A stretch of 9,912 bases of DNA, taken from the NCBI GenBank assembly GCA_021413595.1, contig JAIOQD010000200.1:1-9912 (forward strand), read 5' to 3'. The notes under the pieces were generated by a model. That model saw only the letters and a list, made by a program, of their open reading frames with translations, ran no database searches and was not told where the DNA came from. Origin of the DNA: Bacteroidota bacterium (GTDB lineage Bacteria > Bacteroidota > Bacteroidia > 2-12-FULL-35-15). A program made the position numbers and the translations under genes. Within the stretch, counting starts at the first letter, position 1. Each line of letters begins with the position of its first letter. Of this stretch, positions 1-7,345 are shown piece by piece.

Positions 1-2
1 GA

Positions 3-587
3 TGCATTATAAACTACTGCCTCATCAAGCAAAATAAGATTCTGATCAGGTCCACCTCCACGCACATAAAAACCGGTATTACCTTCCCCGGCAGATTTTA
101 CGCCCGGCAATAATTGAATGGTTTTTAAAACATCAACCTCCCCCATGAAGGCTGGAATCTTTTTAATTTCTTCCATGTCCATTTTAACAGAACCAACAGA
201 AGTACTTGAAACATTTTTATCGCTTTTTTCTGAAACCACCTCCACTTCTTGTGTGGTAATTACTTCCGATCTCATGTCCACATTTAAGCGAATATCTTTA
301 TCGAGTACAATTTCTTTAATATAATTTTCGTAACCAAGGTAAGAGACCACTAAATGATAGGTCCCTTTTTCAACAGTAATGGAATAAAAACCATATTGAT
401 TACTGTTTGCACCTTTCAGCAATTCTCTGATGTACACATTTGCTCCTATACTATACTCACCGGTACCGGCATCTTTTACATAACCGCTGATGGTATATTT
501 TGTTTTTTCCTGAGCATATAGATCAGAAAAAAAACTGAGAGATACTACTGCAAAAATAAAAAAATGTCTAAAACAAAAATGTTTCAT
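3..587 (-). CDS. TonB-dependent outer-membrane receptor, N-terminal part (partial, runs off left edge)
   Basis: This is the 5' end of a TonB-dependent receptor, which imports a large substrate across the outer membrane using energy relayed by TonB/ExbBD. The ATG at 587 opens 195 codons that continue past the window edge. Residues 1-25 form a signal peptide: basic MKHFCFRH, a hydrophobic stretch, then a likely cut near LYA-QE. Residues 31-105 form a carboxypeptidase-regulatory-like beta-sandwich (ISGYVKDAGTGE, GFYSITVEKGTY, VSYLGYE), as usual in Bacteroidota receptors. Residues 133-195 start the plug domain, with IKKIPAFMGEVDVLKTIQLL, PGVKSAGEGNTGFYVRGGG and DQNLILLDEAVVYNA. These motifs are typical of the family. 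The barrel lies outside the window, so the substrate cannot be named, and no SusD partner is visible. A TACATTTG element at 621-628 may be its promoter. Confidence 0.9.
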   Translation of the reverse strand, partial: MKHFCFRHFFIFAVVSLSFFSDLYAQEKTKYTISGYVKDAGTGEYSIGANVYIRELLKGANSNQYGFYSITVEKGTYHLVVSYLGYENYIKEIVLDKDIRLNVDMRSEVITTQEVEVVSEKSDKNVSSTSVGSVKMDMEEIKKIPAFMGEVDVLKTIQLLPGVKSAGEGNTGFYVRGGGPDQNLILLDEAVVYNA

Positions 588-620
588 AAAAAATACCAAT
601 TTTAATTTGGCGTGTGAAAG

Positions 621-654
621 CAAATGTAAAGGTGCTTACATTATTACAGTGCAA
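621..654 (-). promoter_or_regulatory. Putative Bacteroidota-type promoter for the TonB-dependent receptor
   Basis: On the minus strand, TACATTTG (628 to 621) is an exact match to the Bacteroidota -7 consensus TAnnTTTG. A TTG at 654-652 lies 23 nt upstream and could serve as the -33 element (consensus TTTG). The predicted 5' UTR to the ATG at 587 would be about 25 nt. The match is seen in the sequence; promoter activity is inferred. Confidence 0.45.
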
Positions 655-832
655 TAAATAGGCCCATTATAGAATCCGAAGTATTGGGTGTAAAATTATA
701 GAGTTTTTTCGATTTAGGTGCTTTCTTATTTTATATTTTACAAATGATCTTAATCAATTTCGGGGATGGTGTTATATTCAAGTGTTTTTATTGCCCTGTT
801 TTGAACTAAAAAGCAATTGGAGTCTGAAAATT

Positions 833-871
833 AACCCTAGCAGATTCTTCATTGAAGAACCTGTTAGGGTT
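833..871 (-). terminator. Long near-perfect hairpin, probable terminator of the mltF-like gene
   Basis: The two arms, 833-851 and 853-871, pair over 19 positions around a single central base. The outer arms are AACCCTA and TAGGGTT. Read on the plus strand, the only exceptions are one G-T wobble (840/864) and one A-C mismatch (844/860); on the minus strand these swap roles, so both strands can fold. The hairpin begins 47 nt after the stop codon of the minus-strand transglycosylase. There it is followed by AATTTTC, a short and imperfect T-rich tail. Position and stem strength support a terminator; the weak T tract leaves room for another role, such as a 3' processing or protein-binding site. 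Confidence 0.6.
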
Positions 872-918
872 TGTATAAGCATTGATTCATAAAGTGATAA
901 ACACTAAAATAGTGCTGA

Positions 919-2406
919 TTAATTTCTTACAAAACTTGCATTATTTTGTTGAACGCTTTTGTAATTTTCGTAGCGGTTCAAAATTTCTTTAACATACATA
1001 AACGTTTCCTGACCTCTACAATAGCCACATTTTACTACGGGATCATTGTAGATCATAGGATTAGATTTTTGCAGCACCATGTACTCAACATTATGAAACC
1101 ATAAATTCGGGTCCTTTCCATACTTTGAAGCAAGGTTACGAGCATCAATCACATGACCTAATCCAACATTATAAGATGCGAGAATAAATTTTATACGCTC
1201 CTCCTTATAGGAGATACGATGTTTCCAGTATTTATCCAGATCCGAAATATAACTTGTTCCTGCTTTAATACTTTGCTCAGCTGTTTGGTAAGTACTATCA
1301 AGACCATACCTTCTGGCTGTTCCTGGCACAAGCTGCATGAGACCATTTGCGCCCGCCCAAGACTGGGCAGTGGCTATAAAATGCGACTCCTGGTAAACCA
1401 TAGAAGCCAGTAGTTGCCAGTCCCAGCCTATTTTTTCGCTATATACTTTAATCATTTCATCATATTGAGAAATACTACCTCCTCTATAAGAAAAACGATT
1501 ATTTTCAGCTCTGTTCACAACTTTTTTAGCACTTTTAAAATACTTATTATAGGCTAAAGTCGATTCCTTGGATTTTTTTATTTTCTCCATCCAGTTACTT
1601 AATTCAGTATTTAACAATGGAGATTGTTTTCGTATTGCCCAAGCGATCTGTTGTGGAAAACTAATTGGAGTTTCTATGTCAATATTGGCATAATAGGTTT
1701 GGTTATTAAGTGCAATATTTTCATCCGCTACCGTATAATCAATTTCCCCTCTGGCAACTCTCCTTATCAACTCCTCGGTATCAACTCCACCCGAAGCCTC
1801 AGTAATATTAATTTTCCCACCAATTTCTTCCGACAAGCTTACCAGCCTGGTGTAAAAAGAAGAGCCTTTCCGAACTTCAATATTTTTCCCATCAAGATCA
1901 AGAATATTTCTGATAAGTTTTTTATTCAGTTTATTTTGGTCGAGGGTTTCCCAATTATCGGGCTTGCGTTGAATAAGAACCTGGCGTGTTAACATTAAAG
2001 GTTCGGTAAAATCCACAATGGCCATCCTTTCCTGAGTAACTGTTAAATTGGCTGCTATGATATCAACCTCACCATTATTAAGTTGATTAAAGATAGCGTT
2101 CATGTCTTTAACAATTACCAATTCAAGTGTAACCCCTATATTTTTTGCGAAGGAATTCAGTAATTCGAATTCGAAGCCCATAGAGTCGCCTTTGTAAATG
2201 TAAAAACCTGTTGAACTATTTTCAGTTAATACAATAAGTTTCCCTCGTTTTTTTATTTCATCCAAATCGAAGTTAACACAATTAAGAGAATCGTTTTCAG
2301 AATTTGGATCAATTCGGCTAAAAAAGTCAAACGGATAAATGCATATTATTCCGTAAAGAATAATTAGAGATAAAGCTAGTTTGTTTTTGGGATCTGAAAA
2401 AATCAT
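919..2406 (-). CDS. MltF-like membrane-bound lytic murein transglycosylase
   Basis: This 495-residue enzyme should cleave the MurNAc-GlcNAc bond of peptidoglycan without water, leaving 1,6-anhydro-MurNAc ends, at the periplasmic face of a membrane. Residues 9-26 are hydrophobic and act as a signal anchor; there is no lipobox. Residues 50-290 form a family-3 solute-binding fold (GKLIVLTENSSTGFYIY, GFEFELLNSFAKNIGV, GEVDIIAANLTVTQER, FTEPLM). Residues 315-440 form the SLT lysozyme-like domain: catalytic Glu340 in YQESHF, then GLMQLVPGTARRYGL (355-369) and LASYNVGLGHV (409-419). The C-terminal YCRGQETFMYV also fits the family. Domain order and length match MltF, in which the binding domain modulates the lyase. 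The start is supported by a strong AGGAGG. It appears to be a single-gene unit, with spacers on both sides and a hairpin downstream at 833-871. Confidence 0.92.
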   Translation of the reverse strand: MIFSDPKNKLALSLIILYGIICIYPFDFFSRIDPNSENDSLNCVNFDLDEIKKRGKLIVLTENSSTGFYIYKGDSMGFEFELLNSFAKNIGVTLELVIVKDMNAIFNQLNNGEVDIIAANLTVTQERMAIVDFTEPLMLTRQVLIQRKPDNWETLDQNKLNKKLIRNILDLDGKNIEVRKGSSFYTRLVSLSEEIGGKINITEASGGVDTEELIRRVARGEIDYTVADENIALNNQTYYANIDIETPISFPQQIAWAIRKQSPLLNTELSNWMEKIKKSKESTLAYNKYFKSAKKVVNRAENNRFSYRGGSISQYDEMIKVYSEKIGWDWQLLASMVYQESHFIATAQSWAGANGLMQLVPGTARRYGLDSTYQTAEQSIKAGTSYISDLDKYWKHRISYKEERIKFILASYNVGLGHVIDARNLASKYGKDPNLWFHNVEYMVLQKSNPMIYNDPVVKCGYCRGQETFMYVKEILNRYENYKSVQQNNASFVRN

Positions 2407-2897
2407 AATACCCTCCTTTTTTTAAAGAACATAGCTTATTTACGGTATTAAAATACTTAAGTTTCAATTTACAGGTCTTTTAACCGCATAAAGTTAATAA
2501 CAATGCCTCCGACAAACGAAGATATCTCCCTCTTTTTGAGTTAGTTATAACGCACACTGAAATAGTTTAGATTATTCCGATATTGCGGACAGATGCAGAA
2601 ACAATTTTTACCTTTTAGCAAACAATTTGCTTATACTTTTGGCGTGAGGGATGGAGCATAATGATCAATCTCATTAGCGTTCTATTGGTTTATTTGTATT
2701 TATCTCCTATAAGCAACGGTTTGCCGAAGCATCCACACTTACGCAAATTTGTGCGTTAGCCTCTTGAGAAGTATTTATTATTGTTTAAAGACTATACTAC
2801 CGTTTTTTATTAATCGAACTCAGGTTATTACTAACGTAAAATTAATCATAAACTATAATGAGTTTGGGTTATATAAATTAACCAGACATGACAGAAT
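2407..2897. other. 491-bp non-coding stretch between the mltF-like gene and the aminotransferase pseudogene
   Basis: I find no credible gene: stops interrupt all frames and the short open runs have no recognisable motif. Visible structure includes the mltF-like ribosome-binding site (2411-2418) and a small palindrome GTATT-AA-AATAC at 2445-2456 that could be an operator. There is also a TCCG-N6-CGGA inverted repeat near 2577-2590. A separated inverted repeat pairs TAACGCACA (2548-2556) with TGTGCGTTA (2750-2758). The second arm of that pair also makes a small local hairpin, ACGCA (2741-2745) with TGCGT (2752-2756). Because it lies directly downstream of a decaying gene, some of this may be remains of lost DNA, but that is inference. 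Confidence 0.55.
2411..2418 (-). promoter_or_regulatory. Strong Shine-Dalgarno site of the mltF-like gene
   Basis: On the minus strand AAGGAGGG lies directly upstream of the ATG at 2406. Its AGGAGG core ends 5 nt before the start codon. It fixes the start codon and is unusually complete for a phylum that often lacks such sites. Confidence 0.65.
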
Positions 2898-4009
2898 TTA
2901 CCCGATACACTCTAAAATAACCTTACAAGCCGCTTCAATTTCTTCTTCAGTAATAGTAAGAGGTGGTGCAATACGCATGGAATGTGAATTAAATAAGAAC
3001 CAATCCGTAATTACACCTTTTTCAATGCACTTATCAATTATCTTTTTGTTTTGTTCATAGCTTTCGAACTCAATAGCGAGTAATAATCCTTTACCGTTTA
3101 TTGATTTTATTTTTGAATGTTTTAATAAGCTGCGAAATTATTTCTCTTTTTTTTCAACCTGTTCAATTAATTTTTCTTCCAACAAAACAGTTAATGTAGC
3201 TGCACTTGCAGCGCAAGAAACCGGATGGCCTCCAAATGTGGTAATGTGTCCAAGATGCGGATTATGGGTGAGTGAGTGCATAATCTCTTTAGACGAAATA
3301 AAGGCTCCAATCGGCATTCCGCCACCCATCCCTTTTGCTAAACAGAGTACATCAGGAATGAAATCATAATGTTCAAAAGCAAATAGCTTTCCTGTTCTTC
3401 CAAACCCACATTGTATTTCATCTGCTACAAGGATTGCTCCCACTTCGTTGCAACGTTTTTTTAGAAGTTTTAAAAAATCATTTTGTGGAACAACCGCACC
3501 GGCTTCGCCTTGAATTGTTTCTATTATAACTGCGGCAGTATGAGTGGTTATTTGTTTTATGTCACTTATATTATTATATTCGATTTGCCTGATATCAGGT
3601 AACAAGGGGCGGAATGCATTTTTAAATTCTTCATTACCCATTATGCTTAAACTGCCATGTGTGCTGCCGTGATAGGCGTTTTTGAACGATATGATCTCTG
3701 TTCGTCCGGTATAGCGTTTTGCCAGTTTCATGGCTCCTTCTATGGCTTCGCTTCCTGAATTAACAAAATAAACTGAACTCAAATTTTCTGGCAGGTGATC
3801 TGATAAAATTGATTTTGAATAGCAGCTACTACTTTCGGGTGACGATGACCTACATTGCTAACGGAAATGCCGGAAATTAAATCCATATACCGTTTTCCCG
3901 AAACATCAATTAAATAGATGCCTTCCGCCTTTTCAATTTCTAAAGCTAAAGGGGTTTCACTTGTTTGGGCAAGATGATTAAAAAAAAGTTGGCGTTGTGT
4001 TAGTGTCAT
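2898..4009 (-). pseudogene. Class III (PLP-dependent) aminotransferase, acetylornithine-type, broken by an internal deletion and a stop codon
   Basis: Intact relatives transfer an amino group using pyridoxal phosphate, for example on acetylornithine or a related omega-amino substrate. The N-terminal part (4009 to about 3810) has DLISGISVSNVGHRHPKVV, then the frame runs out at 3779. A second frame carries LSDHLPENLSSVYFVNSG onwards. About 25 residues between AIQNQ and LSDHLP seem missing, with a net frame change at 3800-3811. The middle part keeps NSGSEA, AYHGSTHG, DEIQCGFGRTG and the PLP lysine in LCLAKGMGGGMPIGA (codon 3333-3335). A TAA at 3138-3140 then interrupts translation, but the same frame continues for about 79 more codons (FRSLLKHSK to ILECIG) and ends at 2898-2900. 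That tail includes GVITDWFLFNSHSMRIAPP, typical of the fold's C-terminus. TAT to TAA (Tyr) would explain the stop. Family members have IIEPIQGE where this has IIETIQGE. The exact substrate cannot be told. Two separate lesions make a real pseudogene more likely than one sequencing error. Confidence 0.87.
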
Positions 4010-4015
4010 AATTTA

Positions 4016-4101
4016 AAAGTTTAAAGTTAAAATTCAAAAGTTAAAAGAAGAAAAGAATACATTTTTCGCTTCTAACTTTTGACTTAAAAACTTTGAAATT
4101 T
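4016..4101. repeat. A/T-rich imperfect dyad with AAAGTTA-like word iteration
   Basis: The spacer between the peptidase stop and the pseudogene start repeats variants of AAAGTT/AAAGTTA (for example 4024-4029, 4037-4043), and their complements follow (for example 4074-4080). The core arms, 4034-4047 and 4069-4082, pair over 14 positions with one mismatch (4044/4072) around a 21-nt loop. Further out, AAGTTTAAAGTT partly complements AACTTTGAAATTT. No good T tract follows the stem on the minus strand, so a terminator role for the peptidase gene is only possible. Confidence 0.5.
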
Positions 4102-4108
4102 TTCTTCA

Positions 4109-6160
4109 TTACCAGATCTTAACTCTGATATTTTCATCACGATACATCGCATCCCCCTTTGTGATATTAAATGCGTGGTAAAATTCATCAATATCAGAAA
4201 GAGGACCGTTAATGCGGAACTCTGCAGGAGAGTGGACATCACTCATGATTTGTTTTGCCAAGGATGCATCGGTACGGTTCACCATCCAGGCGTATGCATA
4301 GGATAAAAAGTAGCGCTGAGCAGGCGTGTATCCATGCATTTTTTCTGTGGATTGCCCTTGCTTAGTTTTTTTGAATGCTTCATAGCCCATAATTACACCA
4401 CCAAGGTCTGCAATGTTTTCACCCTGTGAATTTTCTCCTTTTACATGCATATTGTCGAGCACCGTATAATCATTGAATTGCTGAACTATTAATTTTGTTT
4501 TAACAACAAATTTTTCACGATCTTCTTTTGTCCACCAGTCTTTTAAGTTTCCCTGCTCGTCATACAAACTTCCCTGGTCATCAAAACCATGGGTAATCTC
4601 GTGACCAAATGTGGAACCTCCTACAATGCCATACAATACAGCATCGTCAGGCATCCGGCCTTCAAATCCCGGAACAATAATATTGCATGCAGGAACTACA
4701 ATTTCATTGTTTGTGGGGCTGTAATAGGCATTGTATGTTTGCGGAGACATATTCCATTCGTTACGATCAACTGGTTTGCCGTATTTATTGATCATAAAAT
4801 TGTATTCCCATTTACTCACATTTATTGTATTTTGAACATAGCTGCTCCTGTCAATCTCCAGATTGGACATATCTTTCCATTTATCAGGATAGCCTACTTT
4901 CATATTTATTTTACTCAATTTACTTAATGCTTTTTGTTTAGTGGCATCCGTCATCCAATCCAAAGCCTTGATATGATCGGCATATACATCACGAATATTG
5001 TTTCCAATTTCCAGTAATTTTTCTTTAGTTCCCATTGGCAAATATTCCTCAACATAAACTTGTCCGATTAGCTCACCAAGTGCATCGTCTGTGCTTTCAA
5101 CGATTTTTTTCAAACGTATTTTTTGTTCTTTTACGCCCTCAAGCACCGTTGAATAAAAATAGAAATGTTCGTCTTCAATTTTCTTGTTTAAACAATCAGC
5201 ATAGTTATTTAATAATGTCCATTTTAAATAAAGTTTCCAATCGGCAATCGTTGTTATTTTCAAATTTGTTTCCAAAGCAGTAAAAAATTCTGGCTGTCCA
5301 ACTATAATTGTATCCACGTTTTTTAGACCCAAACTAGTCATGATTTCAGACCATTGGATAGATGGGGTTAATTTGTTGACTTCTGAAATTGACATTTTAT
5401 TGTAGTTTTTATATGGATCACGTAAATCCTCCATTTTTCTACTGGCTTTGGCAATAGCTGTTTCCAACTTAATAATACTTTCGCTATTTGCTGAAGAAGT
5501 TTTTTCATCCGTACCTATTAACTGAAACATTGATTTTATATGTTTCGCATACGCAATGCGGATCTCGCTTGTACGGGGATCCGTATTAAAATAATAATCG
5601 CGTTCGGGCAAACCTAAATTGCCCTGTGCAATGTAAACAGCATTCTTGGCGCTGTTTTTTTCATCCGGTGCTATTCCAAATGAAAACATAGACGATACTT
5701 CAAGTGTTTGCAGGTGAGCAACTGCTCCAAGTAATTCGGGAATATTTTTTACAGCATCAATTTTAATAAATTCGTCATTCAAGCCTGAATACCCAGCCTT
5801 TTCAATGCTTACCGTATCCATTCCTGCAAAATAAAAATCACCTATTTTTTGTTTGTTACTTCCCTTTTTTAATTGAGTATTGGCAACAGACGATTCACAT
5901 ATTTTGCGGATCGATTCATTGATAGTATCCTGTATGGTTCGGAAAATCCCGTTACTTTTTTCTGATGATGGAATTGGATTTTGTTTAAACCAATTATTGT
6001 TTGCAAATAAAAAGAAGTTTTGCCCCGGAGTAAAAGAAGAATCAATATGCTCTGCAATAGGATCAGATAGATCACCTGTGGCTTCTGATTTTTTTGTTGA
6101 ACTGTTGCAAGCAAAAAGAAGAATTGCCGGTGTTGCAAGTAGAATAAAGTTTTTTTTCAT
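4109..6160 (-). CDS. M13-family zinc metallopeptidase (neprilysin/PepO-like), lipoprotein
   Basis: This 683-residue M13 endopeptidase probably trims short peptides in the periplasm or at the cell surface. Residues 1-18 are a lipoprotein signal: MKKN, a hydrophobic run, and lipobox LLFAC with Cys18 as the likely lipidated residue. Residues 36-415 form the mostly helical N-terminal M13 domain (DSSFTPGQNFFLFANNNW; GNLGLPERDYYF at 180-191). The catalytic part has NAYYSPTNNEIVVPA (477-491), the zinc motif HEITH (His520, Glu521, His524) and the third zinc ligand Glu581 in ENIADLGG. The C-terminal VHSPAEFRINGPLSDIDEF (642-660) carries the conserved His and Arg of the substrate pocket. It ends in VKIW, like other family members, so the protein is full length. 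No Shine-Dalgarno site is visible; an A-rich leader precedes the ATG. It lies 139 bp downstream of gldA on the same strand, probably as a separate unit. Confidence 0.95.
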   Translation of the reverse strand: MKKNFILLATPAILLFACNSSTKKSEATGDLSDPIAEHIDSSFTPGQNFFLFANNNWFKQNPIPSSEKSNGIFRTIQDTINESIRKICESSVANTQLKKGSNKQKIGDFYFAGMDTVSIEKAGYSGLNDEFIKIDAVKNIPELLGAVAHLQTLEVSSMFSFGIAPDEKNSAKNAVYIAQGNLGLPERDYYFNTDPRTSEIRIAYAKHIKSMFQLIGTDEKTSSANSESIIKLETAIAKASRKMEDLRDPYKNYNKMSISEVNKLTPSIQWSEIMTSLGLKNVDTIIVGQPEFFTALETNLKITTIADWKLYLKWTLLNNYADCLNKKIEDEHFYFYSTVLEGVKEQKIRLKKIVESTDDALGELIGQVYVEEYLPMGTKEKLLEIGNNIRDVYADHIKALDWMTDATKQKALSKLSKINMKVGYPDKWKDMSNLEIDRSSYVQNTINVSKWEYNFMINKYGKPVDRNEWNMSPQTYNAYYSPTNNEIVVPACNIIVPGFEGRMPDDAVLYGIVGGSTFGHEITHGFDDQGSLYDEQGNLKDWWTKEDREKFVVKTKLIVQQFNDYTVLDNMHVKGENSQGENIADLGGVIMGYEAFKKTKQGQSTEKMHGYTPAQRYFLSYAYAWMVNRTDASLAKQIMSDVHSPAEFRINGPLSDIDEFYHAFNITKGDAMYRDENIRVKIW

Positions 6161-6175
6161 TTTAAAAATGATTAG

Positions 6176-6203
6176 ACAGATTTAAAAACAGATTACACAG
6201 ATT
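6176..6203. repeat. Three copies of ACAGATT in the leader of the M13 peptidase gene
   Basis: ACAGATT occurs at 6176-6182, 6188-6194 and 6197-6203, which reads AATCTGT three times on the coding (minus) strand, just upstream of the peptidase ATG. The spacing (12 then 9 bases) is not a strict tandem. It could be a neutral low-complexity spacer repeat or a set of regulator half-sites; the sequence does not decide. Confidence 0.5.
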
Positions 6204-6264
6204 ATCTCTTTTTATCTCCAATTTACGTTTATTGATTAATGACTGTTTCATTTATTTTATTTAG

Positions 6265-6288
6265 TTCTCTTTCCTTTGGAGAGAGGAA
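6265..6288 (-). terminator. Imperfect hairpin just after gldA, possible terminator
   Basis: TTCTCTTTCC (6265-6274) pairs with GGAGAGAGGAA (6278-6288) across a TTT loop, with one bulged G (6286) and one T-G position (6271/6281). It lies about a dozen bases beyond the gldA stop codon. The minus strand after the stem reads CTAAATAAAA, not a T tract, so it may be a 3'-end stabiliser or a common spacer hairpin and not a true intrinsic terminator. Confidence 0.35.
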
Positions 6289-6299
6289 GGGGGGAAGTG

Positions 6300-7208
6300 T
6301 TATTTTGTTAATTGTTTAAAAACATCTTCTAACCGCTGTTCTTCCTTGTGAAGTGTAAGTACAGCCATTCCGTTTTTTACAGCAAATTGAAAAATGTCAG
6401 TACGGATATCTTTTTCTGTTCGTGCTTCAATTTGCCAAATGTTTCCTTTTATATTTTTAGCATCGAATACGTCTTCAATATTTTTCAATGCGATCAAAGA
6501 TGTTTCTTTATCGAACTCCACAGTGATATATTGTGTATTATTTGATTGTGAATTTTGTAAAACGGATGTAATGTCATTAGCTACAATTTTCCCATTGTTT
6601 ACTATGATCACACGATTACAAACGGCTTCTACTTCCTGCATAATATGTGTTGAAAGGAGTATCGTTTTTTGTTTTCCTATTTCAATGATAAGGTTGCGTA
6701 TTTCTTCTAACTGATTAGGATCTAAACCGGTTGTAGGTTCATCTAATATTAATACTTTGGGGTCATGAATCAACGCCTGTGCAAGCCCTACCCGTTGGCG
6801 ATAGCCTTTTGAAAGTGCACCGATCTTCTTTTTTTGTTCAATTTGCAAACCTGTCATTTCAATCATTTCGGAAATACGTGATTTCACATTTTTTAAATGG
6901 TGTAAGCCCGAAATAAATTCAAGATATTCTTTTACGTACATATCCAGATAAAGTGGATTGTGCTCCGGAAGATAACCTACATTTTTACGTACTTCTAAAC
7001 TTTTTTCTGCTACATCATATTCACAAACAGAAGCTTCTCCTGAGGTTTGTGGGATAAAACAGGTTAAAATTTTCATCATGGTAGATTTTCCAGCACCATT
7101 TGGCCCAAGAAAACCAACAACTTCACCTGTATTCACTTCAAAGGATACATTATCCAATGCACGTTGTTGACCATAAATTTTTGTGATGTTGCTTACTTTT
7201 ATTGACAT
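6300..7208 (-). CDS. gldA: ABC transporter ATP-binding protein, GldA type
   Basis: This 302-residue ATPase powers an ABC exporter. In gliding flavobacteria GldA works with the permease GldF and with GldG, and all three are associated with gliding; many non-gliding Bacteroidota also carry GldA homologues. The start MSIKVSNITKIYGQQRALDN and the body match this family closely. Walker A is GPNGAGKST (35-43). The Q-loop region is GYLPEHNPLYLD (78-89), with Glu at the usual Gln position as in GldA-like proteins. The signature is LSKGYRQRVGL (132-142), Walker B is VLILDEPTTGLD (152-163) and the switch His188 lies in LLSTHIM. Residues 225-302 form the extra C-terminal domain of this subfamily, ending LEDVFKQLTK. 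No gldF or gldG lies next to it here, so its partner permease must be elsewhere and a gliding role is not shown. It is divergent from rsgA across a 237-bp spacer. Confidence 0.85.
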   Translation of the reverse strand: MSIKVSNITKIYGQQRALDNVSFEVNTGEVVGFLGPNGAGKSTMMKILTCFIPQTSGEASVCEYDVAEKSLEVRKNVGYLPEHNPLYLDMYVKEYLEFISGLHHLKNVKSRISEMIEMTGLQIEQKKKIGALSKGYRQRVGLAQALIHDPKVLILDEPTTGLDPNQLEEIRNLIIEIGKQKTILLSTHIMQEVEAVCNRVIIVNNGKIVANDITSVLQNSQSNNTQYITVEFDKETSLIALKNIEDVFDAKNIKGNIWQIEARTEKDIRTDIFQFAVKNGMAVLTLHKEEQRLEDVFKQLTK

Positions 7209-7230
7209 GGTTACAGATAACGAATTATTA

Positions 7231-7238
7231 CGAATTTA
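7231..7238 (-). promoter_or_regulatory. Weak putative promoter element for gldA
   Basis: On the minus strand TAAATTCG (7238 to 7231) differs from TAnnTTTG at one position and lies 22 nt upstream of the gldA ATG at 7208. A TTGACA sits 15 nt further upstream. The spacing is shorter than usual for a -33 element, so this is a tentative call. Confidence 0.28.
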
Positions 7239-7276
7239 CGAAACGGTGTTTGTCAACTGTGCATTTTTTTTTGCCA

Positions 7277-7322
7277 ATTGTTGAATTGCCTGCTGCAAAA
7301 TTGTTCAATTGTTTTAATTGTT
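7277..7322. repeat. Four copies of ATTGTT in the gldA/rsgA divergent spacer
   Basis: ATTGTT occurs at 7277-7282, 7300-7305, 7308-7313 and 7317-7322, the last three in near-tandem spacing. The complement reads as repeated AACAAT. The cluster lies between the divergent starts of gldA and rsgA, so regulator binding is possible, but similar A/T-rich word iterations in other spacers of this window suggest a general spacer feature. Confidence 0.5.
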
Positions 7323-7345
7323 CATACAAAGCTAATTCTTTTTAA

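Larger units (their letters stand above)
588..918. other. 331-bp intergenic spacer between the receptor and mltF-like genes
   Basis: No open frame here has coding character. The receptor-proximal part holds the putative promoter at 621-654. The mltF-proximal part holds a strong hairpin at 833-871. Between them (roughly 660-830) the DNA is plain A/T-rich sequence in which I see no repeat, RNA gene or further signal. Confidence 0.6.

Noticed and set aside
118..324. Plus-strand open frame of 68 codons
   Set aside because: Lies fully inside the minus-strand TonB-dependent receptor, whose translation matches its family; antisense shadow.
1624..1992. Plus-strand open frame of 122 codons
   Set aside because: Antisense to the well-supported solute-binding domain of the mltF-like gene; no recognisable protein character.
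2642..2662. Sigma-54 type promoter (GG...GC) at TGGCGTGAGGGATGGAGC
   Set aside because: GG and GC are separated by 13 bases, not the 10 required, and no gene follows at the right distance.
2545..2760. Integron attC site
   Set aside because: Outer arms suggest it, but the separation is longer than normal attC sites, no inner boxes pair, and no integrase or cassette is present.
2749..3060. Plus-strand open frame of 103 codons spanning the gene-free stretch and the pseudogene tail
   Set aside because: Its right half is antisense to the conserved C-terminus of the aminotransferase (ending at 2898), and its left half shows no motif.
5869..6138. Minus-strand 89-codon frame inside the M13 peptidase gene
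   Set aside because: Out-of-frame shadow of the peptidase N-terminus; product has no family-like features.
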